A stretch of DNA of 19,101 nucleotides from JANYJJ01 sp031386065 (GCA_031386065.1 JANNBZ010000275.1:1-19101), one strand, 5' to 3'; positions 5,809 to 13,867 are shown, counted from the stretch's first letter. Program-made: numbers and translations. The notes: generated by a model from the letters alone, not told the origin.

Positions 5809-8532
5809 ATGCGCAACACACGCCAGAACCGACGCCTCGCCCTGCTCGCCGTGCTGCTGCTGACGCCGCTCGCAGCGGCCGCGCAACAGGTGCTGCAGCG
5901 GGTTGAGATCACCGGCTCCAGCATCAAGCGCATCGATGCCGAAACCGCGTTGCCGGTGCAGGTGATTACGCGTGCCGAGATCGAACGCACCGGTGCGGCG
6001 ACGGTCGAGCAACTGCTGCAAACCGTGACCGCGATTTCCAGTTCCGGCGGGCTGACGGCGTCGTCGGTGTCGGGCGGCACCACCGGCAGCATCTCGTCGG
6101 TGTCGCTGCGCGGGCTGACGTCGATACGCACCCTGGTGCTGGTCAACGGCCGGCGCATCGCGCCCTACGGCATCGGCTTCACCGGCGACTCGGTGTCGGT
6201 CGACGTGAACAGCATCCCGCTGGCGGCGATCGAGCGGGTCGAGGTGCTGAAGGACGGCGCCTCGGCGATCTACGGCTCTGACGCGGTGGCCGGCGTCATC
6301 AACTTCATCTTGCGCAAGGACTACAAAGGCGCCGAGATCACGGCGCACTTCGGCGACAGCACCGGCGGCGGGGCACGGCTGTCGCGCGTGTCCGCCACCT
6401 GGGGCATGGGCGACCTGGGCGCCGACCGCTACAACGTGATGCTGGTCGGCTCGTTCCAGAAGGAGACGGCGTTGTTCGGGGCGCAGCGCGCCTTCGCGCG
6501 GTCGAGCGTGACGCCGGAGACCGGCAACGACGGCTCGTCGGGCAACACCTTCCCGGCCAACATCGCGGCCGTCGACGGTTCGTTCGGCGCCTTCAACCCC
6601 AGCAACCCCGCCTGCCCCGGGCCCTATGCCACTTACGTGCCCTCGCGCACCTTGACGGCGTGCCGCTTCGACCCGTCGCCGCTGGTGCAGCTGGTGCCGG
6701 CCGCCGAGCGCATGAGCCTCTTCGCGGCAGCCAAGTTTGCGATCAGCAGCGACATCGAGGCCTACCTCGAAGCCTCGTACAACCGCAACAAGCAGAACAA
6801 CATCATCCAGCCGGTGCCGATCTCGGACCAATTCGCGCTGCCGCCGAATCACCCGCTGTTCGCGGTGGCGCCCTACAACGGCTTCTCGACCATCGTGCTG
6901 ACGTCGGCCAGCCCGTTCTACCCGACCGCCTACGTGCGAGGCATCACCGGCGGGCCCACGCCCGACCTGCTGGTGCGCTATCGCGCGGCGGTCAACGGCA
7001 ACCGCGACATCACCGACATTTCAGAAGCGCCGCGGCTGGCGCTGGGTGCCAAGGGAACGCTGGCCGGCTGGGACTTCGACGGCGGCTTCCTGCATTCGAG
7101 CAGTAAGGTGTCGGAACAGGTGAACGACGGCTTCCCGTCGCTCACGGCGATCCTGCCGCTGCTCAACAGTGGCAGCGTCAACTTCTTCGGGCCCAACTCG
7201 GCGGCAGTCGACGCACAACTGCGCGCCACCAATTTCACCGGCCACGCCTTCGACATCGAGTCGACGCTGGACAGTGTGTACGCCAAGGCCTCGCGCGACT
7301 TGCTCACGCTGCCGGCAGGGCCGCTCGCGCTGGCATTGGGCGCCGAGTTTCGCCAGGAGAAGTACCTGTTCGAAGCCAACCCGACCATCCAGACCGGTGA
7401 CATCGCCGGTTACGGCGGCAACTTCCTGAACACCGACCGCTCGCGCAAGGTGGGCGCGCTGTTCGGCGAGGTCAACCTGCCCATCGTCAAGGGGCTGGAA
7501 GCCAGCGCCGCCGTGCGTTTCGACAAGTACCAGGGCGTGGGCAACTCCACCACACCGAAGGCCAGCCTGCGCTGGCAGCCGATGCGCGAGGTGCTGCTGC
7601 GCGGCTCGATCGGCAAGGGCTTCCGCGCCCCCAGCCTGCAAGACCAGTTCCTGCCGCAAACCACCGGCGTCACGCCGCCGGGGCTCAGCGATTCGGCGCG
7701 CTGTCCGACCACCAACGACGGCATCAAGGACTGCTCGACGCAGTTCCCCATCTTGAACGGCGGCAATGCGGCGCTGAGGCCCGAGAAGTCCACCAGCACC
7801 ACGCTGGGCATCGTGCTGGAGCCCACCGCGAACATCTCGCTCACGCTCGATGCCTTCAAGATCCGCCTGAAGGACACCATCGTCAACGGCGTGGCCTCTG
7901 CCACCGTGTTGGGCGACTTGACGAAGTACGGCTACCTGATCACCCGCGGGCCGGTGGACCCTGCATTTCCGAACCTGCCGGGGCCGATCACGCAGATCAA
8001 CCAGACCAACCTGAACCTCGGACAGACCCGGCTGTCGGGCGTGGACTTCGACGCGCGCTTCAGGCTGCCGCCGACCGCGCTGGGCAACATCACGCTGTCG
8101 GCCAGCGGCACCTACTTCTCGACCTACGAGACCGAGAACCCGGACGGCAGCTTCACCCCCAACATCAACTTCGTCAACAACGCCACCGGCGGCCTGATTC
8201 CACGCCTGAAAACCTACCTGTCGGCCAGCCTCGTGCGCGGGCCGTGGACGGTCACGGCGGCGCAGAACTGGCAGACCGGCTACGAGGACCTGCCGGGCTC
8301 GCAGACCGGCGCCCCGCGTCGCGTCGGCAGCTACGAAACCTACGACCTGCAAACCCAGTACGCCGGGCTGAAGGATCTGAAGCTGATCGTCGGCGTGAAG
8401 AACCTCCTGAACCGCGACCCGCCCTTCACCAACTCGGGCGGCCAGGTGTCCTTCCAAGCCGGCTATGACCCGCAGTACGCCGATCCGCGTGGCCGCTTCA
8501 TCTACTTCAGCGCGACCTATCGGTTCAAGTAG
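5809..8532 (+). CDS. TonB-dependent outer-membrane receptor
   Basis: A 907-residue TonB-dependent transporter: a plug domain inside a 22-stranded barrel that imports scarce ligands using TonB energy. The first ~25 residues are a signal peptide (LALLAVLLLTPLAAAA|QQ). The plug follows with VEITGSSIKR, TRAEIERTGAATVEQLLQ, SVSLRGL, LVLVNGRRIAPYG and the strongly conserved IERVEVLKDGASAIYGSDAVAGVINFILRK. The barrel has the C-terminal conserved KNLLNRDPPF and ends IYFSATYRFK, with one extra Lys after the usual terminal Phe. Cysteine pairs in likely surface loops (NPACPG...LTACRF and SARCPTT...KDCSTQF) probably form disulfides. The ATG is supported by AGGAAA 4-6 nt away and the signal peptide; the frame is open further upstream but without such support. 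The ligand is unknown. It resembles the long receptors of this plug type found in Xanthomonas and Caulobacter relatives rather than simple siderophore receptors, which is my impression only. Confidence 0.95.
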   Translation: MRNTRQNRRLALLAVLLLTPLAAAAQQVLQRVEITGSSIKRIDAETALPVQVITRAEIERTGAATVEQLLQTVTAISSSGGLTASSVSGGTTGSISSVSLRGLTSIRTLVLVNGRRIAPYGIGFTGDSVSVDVNSIPLAAIERVEVLKDGASAIYGSDAVAGVINFILRKDYKGAEITAHFGDSTGGGARLSRVSATWGMGDLGADRYNVMLVGSFQKETALFGAQRAFARSSVTPETGNDGSSGNTFPANIAAVDGSFGAFNPSNPACPGPYATYVPSRTLTACRFDPSPLVQLVPAAERMSLFAAAKFAISSDIEAYLEASYNRNKQNNIIQPVPISDQFALPPNHPLFAVAPYNGFSTIVLTSASPFYPTAYVRGITGGPTPDLLVRYRAAVNGNRDITDISEAPRLALGAKGTLAGWDFDGGFLHSSSKVSEQVNDGFPSLTAILPLLNSGSVNFFGPNSAAVDAQLRATNFTGHAFDIESTLDSVYAKASRDLLTLPAGPLALALGAEFRQEKYLFEANPTIQTGDIAGYGGNFLNTDRSRKVGALFGEVNLPIVKGLEASAAVRFDKYQGVGNSTTPKASLRWQPMREVLLRGSIGKGFRAPSLQDQFLPQTTGVTPPGLSDSARCPTTNDGIKDCSTQFPILNGGNAALRPEKSTSTTLGIVLEPTANISLTLDAFKIRLKDTIVNGVASATVLGDLTKYGYLITRGPVDPAFPNLPGPITQINQTNLNLGQTRLSGVDFDARFRLPPTALGNITLSASGTYFSTYETENPDGSFTPNINFVNNATGGLIPRLKTYLSASLVRGPWTVTAAQNWQTGYEDLPGSQTGAPRRVGSYETYDLQTQYAGLKDLKLIVGVKNLLNRDPPFTNSGGQVSFQAGYDPQYADPRGRFIYFSATYRFK

Positions 8533-8535
8533 CCC

Positions 8536-9111
8536 ATGGCGAGCGCCAGCTTCACCCAGCGCCGGCCGCGCGGTGGCGTGCTCGCCGTGGTGGCCGTGGT
8601 AGCTGTGGTCGCAGCGGCCGGTTCGCTGCAGGCGCAGACGGTGACGGCGCCAATGGCGCCCGGCACCGCCCAGCGCGCCGACCTGTTCGACTTCTGGGTC
8701 GGCGACTGGCACGTGTCGTGGCGCAACGCCGACGGCAGCACAGGCCACGGGCGCAACCGCATCGCCAAGGTGCTCGACGGCGCGGTGCTGGAAGAACAGT
8801 TCGAGGAAGCCGAGGGCTCGTCGGCCCCGCCGGTGCTGAAAGGCCGCTCACTGTCGGTGCTGCACAAGGCCAGCGGCGTGTGGAAGCAGGCCTGGGCCGA
8901 CAACCAGGGCGGCCACTTCAACTTCAGCGCGCAGGTCGACGGCGACAAGCGCATCTTCATCACCGACGTGACGCGTGCGGACGGCAAGGCCACGGCGCAA
9001 CGCATGGTGTTCCATTCGATCGGCCCCGATGCGCTGACCTGGGACTGGGAAAGCACCTCGGACGGCGGCACCACCTGGCTGCGCCAATGGCGCATCGACT
9101 ACCGGCGCTGA
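8536..9111 (+). CDS. secreted small protein of unknown function, FDFWVGDW motif
   Basis: A 191-residue protein with an N-terminal signal sequence (GGVLAVVAVVAVVAAAGSLQAQ, cut near residue 34) and a compact beta-rich body. The motif DLFDFWVGDWHVSW (49-62) followed by alternating strands and a final WLRQWRIDYRR resembles the small calycin-like or DUF1579-like domains that begin with a (D/E)FxxGxW motif, but I cannot name a family with certainty. There is no lipobox cysteine, so it is likely periplasmic. The start lies 3 nt after the receptor stop codon and lacks its own ribosome-binding site, which suggests translational coupling and a shared role with the receptor, for instance handling of the imported ligand. 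That role is inference. Confidence 0.75.
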   Translation: MASASFTQRRPRGGVLAVVAVVAVVAAAGSLQAQTVTAPMAPGTAQRADLFDFWVGDWHVSWRNADGSTGHGRNRIAKVLDGAVLEEQFEEAEGSSAPPVLKGRSLSVLHKASGVWKQAWADNQGGHFNFSAQVDGDKRIFITDVTRADGKATAQRMVFHSIGPDALTWDWESTSDGGTTWLRQWRIDYRR

Positions 9112-9134
9112 CGCCGGTTTCGCGCGGGCGTCAG
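9108..9134. terminator. stem-loop overlapping the stop codon of the secreted-protein gene
   Basis: CTGACGCC (9108-9115) and GGCGTCAG (9127-9134) make an 8-bp GC-rich stem with an 11-nt loop. It includes the TGA stop of the upstream gene and the first 4 bases of the tandem repeat array. There is no T-run on either side, so it is a candidate transcription end or mRNA-stabilising hairpin rather than a textbook terminator. Confidence 0.4.
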
Positions 9135-9519
9135 GCCAGCACGTCGGTGGTCGATCGAATGTTCTTCCTTGGCCTTCGCGAGCCGACTGCGCTGGACAGC
9201 TTCGCAGGTCCTTCGCTGCGTCGTTGGCTCAGGCCTGCACGTCGGTGATTGATCGAAGCTTCTTCCTTGACCTTCGCGAGCCGACTGCGCTGGACAGCTT
9301 CGCAGGTCCTTCGCTTCGTCGTTTGCTCAGGCCTGCACGTCGGTGATTGATCGAAGCTTCTTCCTTGGCCTTCGCGAGCCGACTGCGCTGGACAGCTTCG
9401 CAGGTCCTTCGCTTCGTCATTGGCTCAGGCCGGCACGTCCGTGGTTGATCGACTTTTCTTCCATGGCCTTCGCGAGCCGACTGCGCTGGACAGCTTCGCA
9501 GGTCCTTCGCTTCGTCGGC
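9131..9519. repeat. tandem array of four 98-bp repeats between convergent genes
   Basis: Four head-to-tail units begin at 9131, 9229, 9327 and 9425; the first three are exactly 98 bp and the last is 95 bp. All share a 45-bp stretch with no difference at all (starting CCTTCGCGAGCCGACTGC at 9173, 9271, 9369 and 9467), while the other ~50 bp carry all the substitutions (about 7 between units 1 and 3) and one 3-bp deletion. The unit is not a multiple of 3, so it is not a coding repeat in one frame, although each unit can be read as a similar short peptide. On the minus strand the array begins immediately after the methyltransferase stop codon, and each unit boundary again reads TGAGC or TGACG. 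It fills the whole space between the two converging genes; no gene is seen in it. Confidence 0.95.
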
Positions 9520-10755
9520 TCAGACCATCATGCCGTCGGCGCGCAGCAGTGTTTCCAGGCACTGGTCGCGGATGCCGTAGAAGCCTTTCACCTCGCGAAT
9601 CTGCGCCAGCACGGCGTCGGCCGGCCCGGGCTGTGCGCGCTTGACGGCCAGGATCATCTTGTTCTTCTGCGTGTGCTCGAGCGAGACGAATTCGAACACC
9701 TGCGTCTCGTAGCCGCAGGCGTCGAGCAGCATCGCGCGCAGGCCATCGGTCAGCATCTCGGCCTGTTGCCCCAGGTGCACGCCGTGCTGCAGGATGGGCC
9801 GCAGCGGGTGCGGGCTGAGCAACTGCGGGCGCAGCTCCTTGTGGCAGCACGGCGAGCACAGGATGATCGCCGCGCCGGCGCGCAGGCCCAGGTGAATGGC
9901 GTGGTCGGTGGCGGTGTCGCAGGCGTGCAGCGCGATCATCACGTCGAGCGCGCCCGGCGCACCCGGCACATACGTGCGCACATCGCCCTGCTCGAAGGCC
10001 AGCCCGCGCAGGCCGAGCCTGGCGACTGCGGCGTTGCACAGGCTCACCATGTCGGGCCGCAGCTCGACGCCGGTGACCTGCACCTGTCGCCCCGGCAGCT
10101 GGCTCAGATGGTCGTGCACCGCGAAGGTCAGGTAGCCCTTGCCCGAGCCGAAGTCGACCACGCGAATGCGTTCTGCCTGCGCCAGCGGCGACGCCGCCAG
10201 CGCGTGCGAGAACACCTCGACGAACTTGTTGATCTGCTTCCACTTGCGCGACATCGCCGGCACCACCTGATGCTGCGCATCGGTCACACCCAGCGCGGTC
10301 AGGAACGGGCGGTCTTGCGCGATCAGGCGCTGCTTGGCGCGGTCGTGCGTGTCCGGCGGTGCCTCGGCAGTCTCGGCATGTGCGACGGCGGTGCGGCTCA
10401 GGCTGCGCTTGCCCTTCTTGCTGGTCAGCAACTGGATGTCTTCGGTGGCGGTGAGCAGGTGCGCATGGCTGAAGCCGGTTCCCAGCAGCTCGTTCAACAG
10501 GCCCAGCGCATCGGCCAGCGGCAGGTTCTTGGTCACGTCGCGCGTGCTGTGGCTGTACACGAAGGACAGGCTCGGCTGGCCCTTCAACGCGATCCGACGC
10601 ACCGACACGCGCACCAGGTCGGCGTCTGCATTGGCGTGAACACCCCGTGGCTTGGCCAGCACCAGCTTGACGAAGGCGCCGGCCTCCAGGCTCTGCGCCA
10701 GCAGCGCGAGGAAGCGGTCCAGCGGATCGGTCTCCGAACGGCGGAGGTGGGTCAT
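9520..10755 (-). CDS. SAM-dependent methyltransferase (Methyltransf_32-like)
   Basis: A 411-residue cytosolic methyltransferase. The class I SAM-binding fold is in the second half: motif I RVVDFGSGKGYLT (198-210), an acidic residue after strand 2 (GVELRPDM, Glu231), motif III area EQGDVRTYV (Asp258), then IALHACDTATD (274-284) and ILCSPCCHKELRPQL (298-312). The HACD and CSPCCHKEL segments are typical of the METTL25/Methyltransf_32-type family. The first ~160 residues form a separate domain ending in a basic stretch TSKKGKRSLSR (111-121), which could bind RNA; the substrate is unknown and RNA is only a guess. The ATG at the right edge is followed by family-like sequence, with a weak AGG 6 nt upstream. 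It lies 32 bp after the porin gene in the same direction and may be read from the transporter operon. Its stop codon is the edge of the 98-bp repeat array. Confidence 0.88.
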   Translation of the reverse strand: MTHLRRSETDPLDRFLALLAQSLEAGAFVKLVLAKPRGVHANADADLVRVSVRRIALKGQPSLSFVYSHSTRDVTKNLPLADALGLLNELLGTGFSHAHLLTATEDIQLLTSKKGKRSLSRTAVAHAETAEAPPDTHDRAKQRLIAQDRPFLTALGVTDAQHQVVPAMSRKWKQINKFVEVFSHALAASPLAQAERIRVVDFGSGKGYLTFAVHDHLSQLPGRQVQVTGVELRPDMVSLCNAAVARLGLRGLAFEQGDVRTYVPGAPGALDVMIALHACDTATDHAIHLGLRAGAAIILCSPCCHKELRPQLLSPHPLRPILQHGVHLGQQAEMLTDGLRAMLLDACGYETQVFEFVSLEHTQKNKMILAVKRAQPGPADAVLAQIREVKGFYGIRDQCLETLLRADGMMV

Positions 10756-10787
10756 TCGAGGCCTGGCCGGGGCACCGGTAGGGCGAC

Positions 10788-12068
10788 TCAGAAGCTGTAG
10801 CGCCCCATCAGGTCGAAGCGCGACATCGTGCCCTTCTCGTCGTTGAAGGTCTTGCGCTCGCCCAGGATCAGTTCGCTGCCGAGCTCCACGTTCTTCAGCG
10901 GCGAATAGATCAGGCCGACATGGAACTGGCGCAGCGTGCGGTTGTCCGTGGCCTGCGCCGACTTGCCGCGGTTCAGGCCCAGCACCACGCTGCCGCGCAA
11001 CTGGTCGCTGAAGGTCTTGGCGTAGCCCAGCACCAGGCCCTGGTTCTTGTCGAAACTGATGGCGCCGGTCTCTGTGTCGATGGCGTAGCCGTTGGAACCG
11101 TAGAGCTGGTCGATGTCGCCGTCAACGCGGGTGTACTGGCCCATCAACAGATCCTTGTCGGTCAGCTTGTAGCTGCCGCCCACGCCGATGCCGTAGCCGC
11201 GCTTGGTTTGCGTGGCGGAGCGCTTCTCGTGCGCCAGCACGCGCGCATTGACGGCGCCCCAATCGAAGCTCTTGTCGAAGCGGGCCACCAGTTGCGGCAT
11301 CTTCTCGTTCGCGCTGCCGCCAACGAACTGGTCTTCGGGATCTTCGAGTGCGAAGGTGAATTTCTGGCGCGCCTGCGGGTCGGCATAGGTGTAGCGGATC
11401 ACCGTGCGGCGCGAGAACGGCGCGCCGATGGGGCCGTTGAAGTCCACCGTTTCGGGCAGGTCGTCCAGGTCCATGAAGGTGGACCAGGTCTGGCCGATCA
11501 ACCAGCCCGCGTATTCGCCGTAGGCCTGGCGCACCCGCAGGCGATTCCGGTTGTCGCCGCCGTACGAATAGAAGTCCATCTCCAGCTTGGTGTTGAAGGT
11601 GCCCAAGCCCGTGGGCGTGGATGTTTCGAAACCGAAGCGCGAGGTCTCGGCCGTCAGCTTGGTGCGGCCCTTCGGGCTGCCCGCGTTGTCGAGCGGCTGG
11701 AACGACAGGTTGCTGGAATTGTCGGGGCTGGCAAAGGCCTTGAAGTCATGGATCAGGTGGGCCTCGGCGTAGCCGTACAGCCGAATCGAGGTGTCCGACC
11801 CCGGCAAGCGGAAGCCGCCGCCGATGTCGCCCAACACCACGGCGTCCTTGCTCTTGATTTCGAGCTGATCGATGCGTTCGCCCCAGCCGCTGGTGTCGGC
11901 TGCCTTGGCTGGCGCGGCCTGCTGCTTGAGCGCGTTGACCTCGTCGCGCAGGCGCTTGATCTCCTGGCGCAATTCGTCGAAGTCTTTCGCGGTTTGCGCC
12001 TGGGCGGGCGGGGCGTTCATGAAGGCGGCGGCAAGCGCCACGCTGAGCAAGGTCTTGTTCAAAATCAT
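10788..12068 (-). CDS. DcaP-like outer-membrane porin
   Basis: A 426-residue porin. A signal peptide (MILNKTLLSVALAAAFMNAPPAQA, cut after 24) is followed by a short coiled coil (FDELRQEIKRLRDEVNALKQQ, 30-50), then a barrel with alternating strands and a final aromatic residue (RFDLMGRYSF). The coiled coil plus GSDTSIRLYGYAEAHLIHDF and the C-terminal layout match the DcaP-type trimeric porins, which in Acinetobacter pass dicarboxylates and other negatively charged small molecules. The ATG has a good GGAGAG ribosome-binding site; the open frame extends 54 codons further upstream into the ATPase gene without support. It begins 28 bp after the ATPase stop, so it is very likely the outer-membrane part of the same uptake operon. 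Confidence 0.9.
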   Translation of the reverse strand: MILNKTLLSVALAAAFMNAPPAQAQTAKDFDELRQEIKRLRDEVNALKQQAAPAKAADTSGWGERIDQLEIKSKDAVVLGDIGGGFRLPGSDTSIRLYGYAEAHLIHDFKAFASPDNSSNLSFQPLDNAGSPKGRTKLTAETSRFGFETSTPTGLGTFNTKLEMDFYSYGGDNRNRLRVRQAYGEYAGWLIGQTWSTFMDLDDLPETVDFNGPIGAPFSRRTVIRYTYADPQARQKFTFALEDPEDQFVGGSANEKMPQLVARFDKSFDWGAVNARVLAHEKRSATQTKRGYGIGVGGSYKLTDKDLLMGQYTRVDGDIDQLYGSNGYAIDTETGAISFDKNQGLVLGYAKTFSDQLRGSVVLGLNRGKSAQATDNRTLRQFHVGLIYSPLKNVELGSELILGERKTFNDEKGTMSRFDLMGRYSF

Positions 12069-12096
12069 GGGGCTCTCCTGGTGGTTTGTATTGAAT

Positions 12097-12858
12097 TCAG
12101 TGGGCCATCTGGCCGAGAAACGCGCGAATGCGCTCGTTGCGCTGGTCGCCGAAAAACGCATCGGGCGGGGCGTCCTGCGCCACGCAACCCTGGTCGATGA
12201 ACAGCACGCGGTCGCTGACCTCGCGCGCAAAGCCCATCTCGTGCGTCACCACGATCATGGTCATGCCCGACGCCGCGAGCTGCTTCATCACGTCCAGCAC
12301 TTCCTTGACCATTTCGGGGTCGAGCGCCGAGGTCGGTTCGTCGAACAGCATCACGCGCGGTGCCATCGCCAAAGAGCGTGCAATCGCCACCCGCTGCTGC
12401 TGCCCGCCCGACAACGCGAACGGGTGTTTGTGGGCATGCGCCTTCAGCCCCACGCGGTCCAGCAGTTCCATCGCCTTCGCGTCGGCCTGCTCGCACGGCA
12501 TCTTGCGCACGCGGCGCGGTGCGAGCGTCACGTTTTCGAGCACGGTCAGGTGCGGAAACAGGTTGAACTGCTGGAACACCATGCCGACCTCGCTGCGCAG
12601 CGCATCGAGCTCTTTCAAGTCGTCGCAGACCTCGATGCCGTCGACCACGATGCGACCACTGTCGTGCTTCTCCAACCGGTTCAGGGTGCGCAGCAAGGTG
12701 CTCTTGCCCGAGCCCGAGGCACCGATGATCACCGCCACCTCGCCGGCGTTGAAATGCGTGCACACATCGCGCAGCACATGGGCCGCACCGAAGTGCTTGT
12801 TGACGTGGTCGACCGTGATGAGTGGTGCGGCCTGGGTCGATGCAGGAACGGTGTTCAC
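12097..12858 (-). CDS. polar amino-acid-type ABC transporter, ATP-binding protein
   Basis: A 253-residue ATPase subunit of the GlnQ/HisP type that drives uptake across the inner membrane. Walker A GASGSGKST (46-54), Q-loop VFQQFNLFPHLT (94-105), signature LSGGQQQRVAIARSL (149-163), Walker B VMLFDEPTSALDPE (169-182) and switch His206 (VVTHEMGFA) are all intact. The start is a GTG with a clear GGAGG ribosome-binding site 7 nt upstream. The frame is open for another ~74 codons, but that part reads through an inverted-repeat element and is rejected as coding. The permease gene ends 199 bp upstream, an unusually wide gap for this operon type, filled by the hairpin element. The DcaP-like porin follows 28 bp downstream. 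Confidence 0.95.
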   Translation of the reverse strand: MNTVPASTQAAPLITVDHVNKHFGAAHVLRDVCTHFNAGEVAVIIGASGSGKSTLLRTLNRLEKHDSGRIVVDGIEVCDDLKELDALRSEVGMVFQQFNLFPHLTVLENVTLAPRRVRKMPCEQADAKAMELLDRVGLKAHAHKHPFALSGGQQQRVAIARSLAMAPRVMLFDEPTSALDPEMVKEVLDVMKQLAASGMTMIVVTHEMGFAREVSDRVLFIDQGCVAQDAPPDAFFGDQRNERIRAFLGQMAH

Positions 12859-12901
12859 GCGAATGCCTCCGCTGAACCGATGCGGTGTGACGGGCGACGA
12901 A

Positions 12902-13000
12902 TTTTCACCGCCAAGGCGCAAAGGGCGCAAAGAAGCGCAAAGAAGAAAAAAGGGGATTTCCTTCGCGTTCTTGGCGCCCTTTGCGCCTTGGCGGTGAAAA
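12902..13000. repeat. 99-bp inverted-repeat (hairpin) element inside the ABC operon
   Basis: Bases 12902-12928 and 12974-13000 are perfect reverse complements (27 bp), beginning TTTTCACCGCCAAGGCGC and ending GCGCCTTGGCGGTGAAAA. The inner 45 bp add imperfect pairing and contain direct repeats of a GCGCAAAG motif (about 12917, 12926 and 12936). The element fills much of the gap between permease and ATPase genes and would fold into a very stable hairpin in the mRNA, ending 44 nt before the ATPase start. Similar elements built from CACCGC and GCGCAAAG words are, to my knowledge, scattered in many bacterial genomes, so this is probably one member of a dispersed, non-autonomous repeat family. It has no transposase. 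Confidence 0.9.
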
Positions 13001-13057
13001 AAACCGTGCCTCTGTTCCGGCCCCCAGCCAAACACGCAACCGTTGACAGCCGATGAC

Positions 13058-13849
13058 TCATGCGACCCGTCCTTCCACATCGAAGCGCCGCTCCACCGCG
13101 TTCGAGATCTGCGTCAGCACGGTGGTCAGCAGAAGGTAGATCGTCGCCGATGTCAGCAGGATCGGCAGCGGCTGAAACGTGGCCGCCTGGATGCGGTTGC
13201 CGACGTTGGTCAGCTCGACCACGCCGATCGCATACGCCAGCGACGAGTCCTTCAGCAAGGCCACGATGTTGTTGACCAGCGGTGGCAACGAGATCTTGAA
13301 CGCCTGCGGAAACGTCACGTCGATGAAGGTGAACCACGGCGACAGGCCCAGCGAACGCGAGGCCTCGACCTGGCCCTTGGGCACCGCCAGCAGGCCGGCC
13401 CGGATGGCCTCGGCGTTGTAGGCGCCGACGTTCAGGCTCAGCGCCACGCAGGCCGAGGCAAAGTCGCTCAGCTGCAAGGCCGGAATCAACACCGGCAGCG
13501 CGAAGTACACGAACAGCACCTGCACCAGCAGCGGGGTACCGCGGATGACCCAGATGTAGGCGCCGGCGACCCAGCGCAATGGCGGCCAGCGCGAGGTCTT
13601 GCCCAGCGCGGCCAACACCCCCAGCAGCACACCGGCCAGCGCCGCCACGGCCGTCAGCAGCACGGTGATGCGCGTGCCTTCGGCAAACAACTGCGCGTTG
13701 TTGCCGATCGGTTCGGGCGCCAGCGACAACGGAATCGCCATCAGCCACAGCATCAACACCAGCACCAGCGCCGCCGTGGCCATGGTGGCCGAGCTGCGTT
13801 GCTGGCGGCCCCAGCGGGCGGGCCAGACGCGAAGCGAAACAGAGGTCAC
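13058..13849 (-). CDS. polar amino-acid-type ABC transporter, permease
   Basis: A 263-residue inner-membrane permease of the HisM/GlnP family, with about five membrane helices: one near residues 22-42, then 60-83, 97-120 and two more in the second half. The EAA loop that docks to the ATPase is at EASRSLGLSPWFTFIDVTFPQA (162-183). EGTRITVLLTAVAALAGVLLG and YIWVIRGTPLLVQVLFVYFALP are typical family wording. The start is taken as GTG at the right edge, 18 nt after the binding-protein stop codon; it has no good ribosome-binding site, so coupling to the upstream gene is likely. A single permease gene suggests a homodimeric channel. The N-terminal extension of ~20 residues (basic, Arg/Trp-rich) is slightly long for the family. 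Confidence 0.93.
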   Translation of the reverse strand: MTSVSLRVWPARWGRQQRSSATMATAALVLVLMLWLMAIPLSLAPEPIGNNAQLFAEGTRITVLLTAVAALAGVLLGVLAALGKTSRWPPLRWVAGAYIWVIRGTPLLVQVLFVYFALPVLIPALQLSDFASACVALSLNVGAYNAEAIRAGLLAVPKGQVEASRSLGLSPWFTFIDVTFPQAFKISLPPLVNNIVALLKDSSLAYAIGVVELTNVGNRIQAATFQPLPILLTSATIYLLLTTVLTQISNAVERRFDVEGRVA

Positions 13850-13867
13850 GGTGACAGCCGCGTTGGC

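Noticed and set aside
9173..9511. CRISPR array made of the four 45-bp identical blocks
   Set aside because: The would-be spacers (about 53 bp) are themselves near-identical between units, the repeat is longer than usual, and there are only four copies; it is a plain tandem repeat.
9343..10800. A 485-residue open frame on the plus strand
   Set aside because: It runs antisense to the methyltransferase gene, whose motifs are intact, and has the His/Arg/Gln-rich look of a shadow frame; its first part is only the 98-bp repeat.
10920..12200. A 426-residue open frame on the plus strand opposite the porin gene
   Set aside because: The porin on the minus strand has a signal peptide, ribosome-binding site and barrel pattern; the plus frame has no recognisable domain.
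12902..13000. Rho-independent terminator splitting the ABC operon
   Set aside because: The hairpin is far longer than a terminator and lies between permease and ATPase genes that must be expressed together; it looks like an inserted repeat, although partial termination cannot be excluded.
12859..13080. N-terminal extension of the ABC ATPase through the inverted repeat
   Set aside because: The GTG start has a good GGAGG ribosome-binding site and the ATPase fold starts just after it; the extension encodes a hairpin element and overlaps the permease end.
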